Origin: Caldilineaceae bacterium bin34
Lineage (GTDB): Bacteria; Chloroflexota; Anaerolineae; Caldilineales; Caldilineaceae
Assembly (NCBI GenBank): GCA_002238555.1
Contig: MPMO01000012.1
Span: 1 to 64,000, forward strand
DNA length: 64,000 nt
Direction of reading: 5' to 3'
Position numbers and translations under genes: made by a program
Shown here: piece by piece, positions 60,284-64,000 of the stretch
How positions within the stretch are numbered: position 1 is the first letter of the stretch
How the letters are laid out: every line of letters starts with the position of its first letter
The notes under the pieces: generated by a model
Told to the model about the DNA's origin: nothing
What the model saw: the letters and a program-made list of their open reading frames with translations, nothing else
Database searches by the model: none

Positions 60284-61209
60284 TTGCGCGTCCGGAACCT
60301 CATCCGGGCACCCGCGGCCTGCGTGCACCGCACCACACCAAGTGTCCGGCACTCGATGTCCACGGCCAACGCCATCTCGCCTTCCCGCAGTTGGCTGGGT
60401 GCGTCCGACACCTCCACCTCCCTGCCTTGGCCGAACTGCAGCCGCATGTCCGCATCGCAGACCAGGCGCGGCCAAGCCAGGCCGAAACCGGCATCGGCAA
60501 GTTCCGGCAGTGGGGAATCCCCTTCCAGTTCGACGAGCGGAATCGCATCCGCGACCCGGAGCGAGCCGAGGGACACCCGGCGCAGGGACACGACGGTCCC
60601 CCCGACCCCCAGCGCCAGCCCCATGTCGCGGGCCAGACTGCGAATGTAGGTTCCGGCCGAACAGGTCACCATGAATTCGCAGCATCCGTCCTGCACCGGC
60701 GACAGCGCCTCCAAGGCGGCCACATGAACGGCCTGGGCCTGCAATTCGGCCCGCCCGCCCGAACGGGCGATGCGATGAGCCCTTTGGCCGTCGATGTGCT
60801 TCGCCGAAAAGGCCGGAGGAATCTGTTCAATCCACCCGGTGAACTTCGGCATGAGCGCCGCCAGACGGGATTCGGTGACCGCCGACGCCGGCCCTTCCTC
60901 CAGGGGGGTGCCGGTAATGTCATCCGTATCCGTCCGCAGGCCAAAGCGGAACACGGTCCGGTAGGTCTTGGGCTGACCCTGATAATACTCGGCAAGCCGG
61001 GTAGCCCGACCCAGACAGATCACCAGCAGACCGCTCGCGAAGGGATCCAGGGTACCCGTGTGGCCCACGCGCCGGAGGCCGAAGCGCCGACGCACCCGCT
61101 GCACCGCATCGTGGCTCGTCGGCAGCCTGTCGGGCTGCTCCGGAAAAACCGGGGGATCGCCCAACCCGGGCTTGTCCAGCAACAGCAGACCGGATGGTTC
61201 ACCCAGCAT
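60265..61209 (-). CDS. truB: tRNA pseudouridine(55) synthase
   Basis: 314 residues from ATG 61209. GLLLLDKPG at the start, catalytic aspartate in RRVGHTGTLDPFASGLLVIC, KTYRTVFRFGLRTDTDD, and YIRSLARDMGLALGVGG are diagnostic. An acidic PUA-like tail follows. It makes pseudouridine in the T-loop of tRNAs. An upstream TTG (61242) would lie right at the nrnA stop; I prefer the ATG since conservation begins there, but neither start has a strong Shine-Dalgarno. A 26-residue insertion sits between the first motif and RRVGHTG. Confidence 0.93.
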   Translation of the reverse strand: MLGEPSGLLLLDKPGLGDPPVFPEQPDRLPTSHDAVQRVRRRFGLRRVGHTGTLDPFASGLLVICLGRATRLAEYYQGQPKTYRTVFRFGLRTDTDDITGTPLEEGPASAVTESRLAALMPKFTGWIEQIPPAFSAKHIDGQRAHRIARSGGRAELQAQAVHVAALEALSPVQDGCCEFMVTCSAGTYIRSLARDMGLALGVGGTVVSLRRVSLGSLRVADAIPLVELEGDSPLPELADAGFGLAWPRLVCDADMRLQFGQGREVEVSDAPSQLREGEMALAVDIECRTLGVVRCTQAAGARMRFRTRKWLAPV

Positions 61210-61242
61210 GACAGGTTGCCCGGCCGGCCCGGTCAACGGCAA

Positions 61243-62250
61243 CTACGAGCCACCGACCGGCAATCCCAGGACCTGATCCTTGATCCGGGCAATCACTTCC
61301 GGCACAACGGCATCCAGGGAGCCGGCGAGTTTGCAACCCGCAGCCAGCTGGTGCCCTCCGCCGCCCAAATCCAGGGCCAGTCGGCTGACGTCCAGGTCCG
61401 GGTCGCAACGCAGGCTGCACTTGACCTCGGTCCGGCCGTCATCCGCTTCCGCTTCCCTAAACAGAACCGCCACGCGCGCCTCGTCGACTTCGGCCAGACG
61501 CTGGATGATGCCCCGCGTCTTGAGTCGCTCCCCCTGCGGTCCGGTAGCCTGATCGCTGGTCATGCCGACCCAGAGGACCCCGTCGTCCAGTTGCATCCGG
61601 GACAACAGCCGGCTCTGCAGTTGGAGTTCCTCGCGGGTGATGAACGCCAAGGTGCGCGACACGACATACTGGAAGTCGTAGCTGTCGGGCCCCATCACCT
61701 TCATGACTTCCCGCATGAAGGTCTGATCCACGCCCTTGATGCGGAAACAGAGTGAATCGGTCAGCATGCCCACCAACAGGCACTTCTTGGCGTTGGCGGA
61801 AAGCGGCCAACCCAGGGCCTCCGTCAGCTGCAGGACCAGATTGCAGGTGGACAGGCACGACGCATCCACCCAGTTGAGGCCCGGTGTCCCGAACTGTTCA
61901 TTGGTCGGATGATGATCAATCACCAGCCAGGGCAGCTGCTTCAACTGTTCCAGATCCTGAAACCCGCCAATGCGGTCGACACTGGAACAATCCGCAATCA
62001 CCACCAGGTCGAACGAGCCCTGGATGCGATCCGGTGTGCGAACTCCCTGGTACCCAGGCAGGAACCGGTAAGTCTGGTCCGGAGGGCCGTCGATCCCGGT
62101 CACCACCTGCTTGCCGACCGCCTCGAGAATCCAACGCAGGGCAAGCAAGCTGCCATACGCGTCCCCGTCCGGTTCCCGGTGTGCCAGACACAGAATGCGG
62201 TCCGCTTCGGCCAGAACGTCGGGCACTCGCCTAGGCATCATTGTCGGCAT
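61243..62250 (-). CDS. nrnA: DHH-family phosphoesterase (NrnA-like)
   Basis: 335 residues. The DHH domain has LCLAHREPDGDAYGSLLALR (metal-binding Asp), VVIADCSSVDR and VIDHHPTNEQFG. The C-terminal DHHA1 domain has RCDPDLDVSRLALDLGGGGH followed by QLAAGCKL. In relatives it degrades nanoRNA and dephosphorylates pAp. Start overlaps the rbfA end by 20 bp. The position between rbfA and truB is conserved in many bacteria. Confidence 0.9.
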   Translation of the reverse strand: MPTMMPRRVPDVLAEADRILCLAHREPDGDAYGSLLALRWILEAVGKQVVTGIDGPPDQTYRFLPGYQGVRTPDRIQGSFDLVVIADCSSVDRIGGFQDLEQLKQLPWLVIDHHPTNEQFGTPGLNWVDASCLSTCNLVLQLTEALGWPLSANAKKCLLVGMLTDSLCFRIKGVDQTFMREVMKVMGPDSYDFQYVVSRTLAFITREELQLQSRLLSRMQLDDGVLWVGMTSDQATGPQGERLKTRGIIQRLAEVDEARVAVLFREAEADDGRTEVKCSLRCDPDLDVSRLALDLGGGGHQLAAGCKLAGSLDAVVPEVIARIKDQVLGLPVGGS

Positions 62251-62593
62251 GGTCCAGGTCCAGACTGTCCAGCAGGTCCAGGACGCGCCGGGCCGACCGT
62301 GCCTCCCGGTCGTAATCGAAGCGCAGCTCCGGCACCCGCTGCATCACTTGGCGCTCCGCCAGTTCCCGCCGACACCAGCCGCGCGCGCGGCGCAGCGCCT
62401 GGAGAACGCTCTCTTCCGAAACCGCATCGTCGTCATGGGTCACCTTGACCCTGATGGTGCGCCGATCCCGCGAGAGCTCAACCCCGCGAATCCGTACGGT
62501 TTCCAAGGCCGGATCCTGAAGTTCCTGCTCCACCAAGGCTACTATCTCGGTGCGCACGAGACCGGCCAGTCGGGCTTGGCGAATGGTTGGCAT
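62231..62593 (-). CDS. rbfA: Ribosome-binding factor A
   Basis: 120 residues with the type II KH fold of RbfA: RQARLAGLVRTEIVALVEQE, DPALETVRIRGVELSRDRRT, RVKVTHDDD, and the C-terminal VPELRFDYDREARSARRVLD. It assists 16S rRNA 5'-end maturation in the 30S subunit. The ATG overlaps the infB stop (TGATG) and its own end overlaps nrnA, so the three genes are translationally coupled. Confidence 0.93.
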   Translation of the reverse strand: MPTIRQARLAGLVRTEIVALVEQELQDPALETVRIRGVELSRDRRTIRVKVTHDDDAVSEESVLQALRRARGWCRRELAERQVMQRVPELRFDYDREARSARRVLDLLDSLDLDHADNDA

Positions 62594-64000
62594 CAGGCAA
62601 CGGGAGCCTGGCGCTCCTCGTACACTTCAATCAGATCACCGTCGCGGAAGCTGTCGACATCCTCCAGCCGGATGCCGCAATCCTGTCCGGACTGCACGGT
62701 GTCCACCCGATCGCGGAAGCGGCGCAGTTCCGTCACCCGCGTCAGCCGCTCGGGCTGTCCGGAACGCAGGAATTTGACCAGTGCTTGGTTGCGGACAATC
62801 CCGTCGATCACAATGCAGCCGGCGGCCACGCCACCCTTGACCGGGAATTCCTGGCGAACCTGAGCCTGGCCAATCACGACCTCTTCGAACTTGGGCGCCA
62901 GCATGCCGTTCAGAGCCTTCTCAACATCCTCGATCAGGTGGTAGATGATGTCATAGGTTCGGATGTCCACTCCCGATGTGCGGGCCCGTTGTTCCGCAGT
63001 CGGTTCGGAGGATACGTTGAAGCCCAGAATCACGACGGGCACCGTGCTGGCCTCCGCCAGCATCACGTCGTTTTCGGTCACGTTGCCCACGGCCGACCGG
63101 AGCACTTCGATCTGGACCTCGGGATGGTTGATCCCCTGCAGCGACGACACGACCGGCTCCAGGCTGCCCTGGACATCCGCCTTGACCACAACCTGCAGCT
63201 TCTTGACATCCTCGTCGTCGCCCTTTTCCAGCAGGGCCATCAGATCCTCAAGGGTCTGAGGCTGGACCGTCTCGTCCGGCCGGACGCTCTGGCGTTCGGC
63301 GATGCGGCTGTTGATCAGCTGCTCGGCCTTCTTTTTGCTGCCGACGACCTTGAACATCTCGCCGGCCTCCGGTGGATCCGAGATCCCCAGAACCTGAACC
63401 GGAGACGAGGGACCGGCCTTCTTGATGCGCCCACCGTCCTGGTCGGACATGGCCTTGATGCGCCCCCAGGTCTCGCCGATGACCACGGTGTCGCCCTGCG
63501 CCAGGGTCCCGTTCTGTACCAGGATGTTCGTGGTAACGCCTTGCTGGCGGTCGACATGGGCCTCGAGTACCGTGCCGGCCACTTGTCCCTTGGGATTGGC
63601 TGTCGGAGCCAGGTCGTCCGTCATCAGGAGGATGGTGTCCAGCAGGTCGTCGACGTTGTCTCCGTTGAGGGCACTGAGGGGGATCATGTGCACCTCGCCG
63701 CCCCAGTCGGCCGGCACAAGGCCGTTATTGGACAACTGGTTCATAACGTTGTTGACGTTGGCGTTGGGCCGGTCAACCTTGTTGACGGCCACGATGATGG
63801 GCACCTCGGCCGCCCGGGCATGGTCGATGGCCTCTTGGGTCTGGGGCATCAGGCCGTCGTCGGCCGCCACCACCAGTATGACCAGGTCCGTCACCTCCGC
63901 GCCGCGGGCGCGCATCTGTGTAAACGCCTGGTGACCGGGGGTGTCAATGAAGGTGATGCGGACTTCCTCGCCGTCGGAAGAGTGGACCACCTGGTAGGCA
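62593..64000 (-). CDS. infB: Translation initiation factor IF-2, C-terminal part (runs off the window)
   Basis: The visible 469 codons are the GTPase and domains II-IV of IF-2. The first residues at the edge read AYQVVHSSDGEEV. Then come G3 DTPGHQAF, G4 NKVD, and G5 SAL. Domain II follows (AGTVLEAHVDRQQGVTTNIL), then domain III (LQVVVKADVQGSLEPVVSSL) and domain IV (EFPVKGGVAAGCIVIDGIVR). The P-loop and the N-terminal extension lie beyond 64000. It delivers initiator tRNA to the ribosome. Confidence 0.95.
   Translation of the reverse strand, partial: AYQVVHSSDGEEVRITFIDTPGHQAFTQMRARGAEVTDLVILVVAADDGLMPQTQEAIDHARAAEVPIIVAVNKVDRPNANVNNVMNQLSNNGLVPADWGGEVHMIPLSALNGDNVDDLLDTILLMTDDLAPTANPKGQVAGTVLEAHVDRQQGVTTNILVQNGTLAQGDTVVIGETWGRIKAMSDQDGGRIKKAGPSSPVQVLGISDPPEAGEMFKVVGSKKKAEQLINSRIAERQSVRPDETVQPQTLEDLMALLEKGDDEDVKKLQVVVKADVQGSLEPVVSSLQGINHPEVQIEVLRSAVGNVTENDVMLAEASTVPVVILGFNVSSEPTAEQRARTSGVDIRTYDIIYHLIEDVEKALNGMLAPKFEEVVIGQAQVRQEFPVKGGVAAGCIVIDGIVRNQALVKFLRSGQPERLTRVTELRRFRDRVDTVQSGQDCGIRLEDVDSFRDGDLIEVYEERQAPVA

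Overview
This 64 kb window is GC-rich bacterial chromosome, probably from an uncultivated, environmental or host-associated Chloroflexota (Caldilineae-like) lineage. That is an inference: it rests on the WHCFGACGEGGD-type DnaG zinc finger, the rpoD-dnaG pair, the many phytanoyl-CoA dioxygenase/sugar-ABC genes and the repeat-filled accessory DNA. No rRNA or tRNA gene was seen.

Region 1 (0-10.2 kb) is a defence and toxin-antitoxin island. It holds a PD-(D/E)XK nuclease-family protein, a VapBC pair, two paralogous AAA-ATPase-like/PD-(D/E)XK proteins (DUF1703 type), an orphan ribbon-helix-helix antitoxin and a GmrSD-like (DUF262/DUF1524) endonuclease. Scars of rearrangement lie between them: a duplicated tail of the downstream oppF gene, an IS630 transposase fragment and a short direct repeat.

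Region 2 (10.2-16.6 kb) is a complete oligopeptide-type ABC importer on the minus strand (solute-binding protein, oppB, oppC, oppD, oppF). An intact ISAs1-family element with terminal inverted repeats and an 11-bp target duplication (16.7-18.0 kb) sits just upstream. It cuts the 3' end of a two-SH3/LysM-like lipoprotein gene.

Region 3 (19.9-29.0 kb) is accessory DNA. It contains palindromic and iteron-like repeats, an orphan CRISPR repeat, a four-repeat CRISPR array without cas genes, an AbiEi/AbiEii toxin-antitoxin pair, a MITE-like 260-bp element, a tightly coupled operon of small unknown genes (23.9-26.1 kb), a HEPN-like gene, a membrane-tailed PLD-family gene and a SRPBCC protein.

Region 4 (29.3-37.7 kb) is a catabolic/transport cluster ending in a strong terminator: SDR epimerase, three phytanoyl-CoA dioxygenase-family enzymes, a mandelate racemase/enolase-superfamily enzyme, two sugar permeases and a family-1 solute-binding lipoprotein. 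No ATPase is encoded, so one must be shared from elsewhere.

Region 5 (37.8-64 kb) is mostly core genome. Minus-strand SCP2-like gene, dnaG and rpoD form the macromolecular-synthesis operon. Then come a DUF3179 lipoprotein, an aldo/keto reductase, gamma-glutamyltransferase, UDP-sugar pyrophosphorylase, a double FemAB-like protein, a WbaP-type sugar transferase, hrcA-grpE, a GNAT protein, sbcD-sbcC, and the minus-strand infB (cut by the window end)-rbfA-nrnA-truB-ribF translation/RNA operon.
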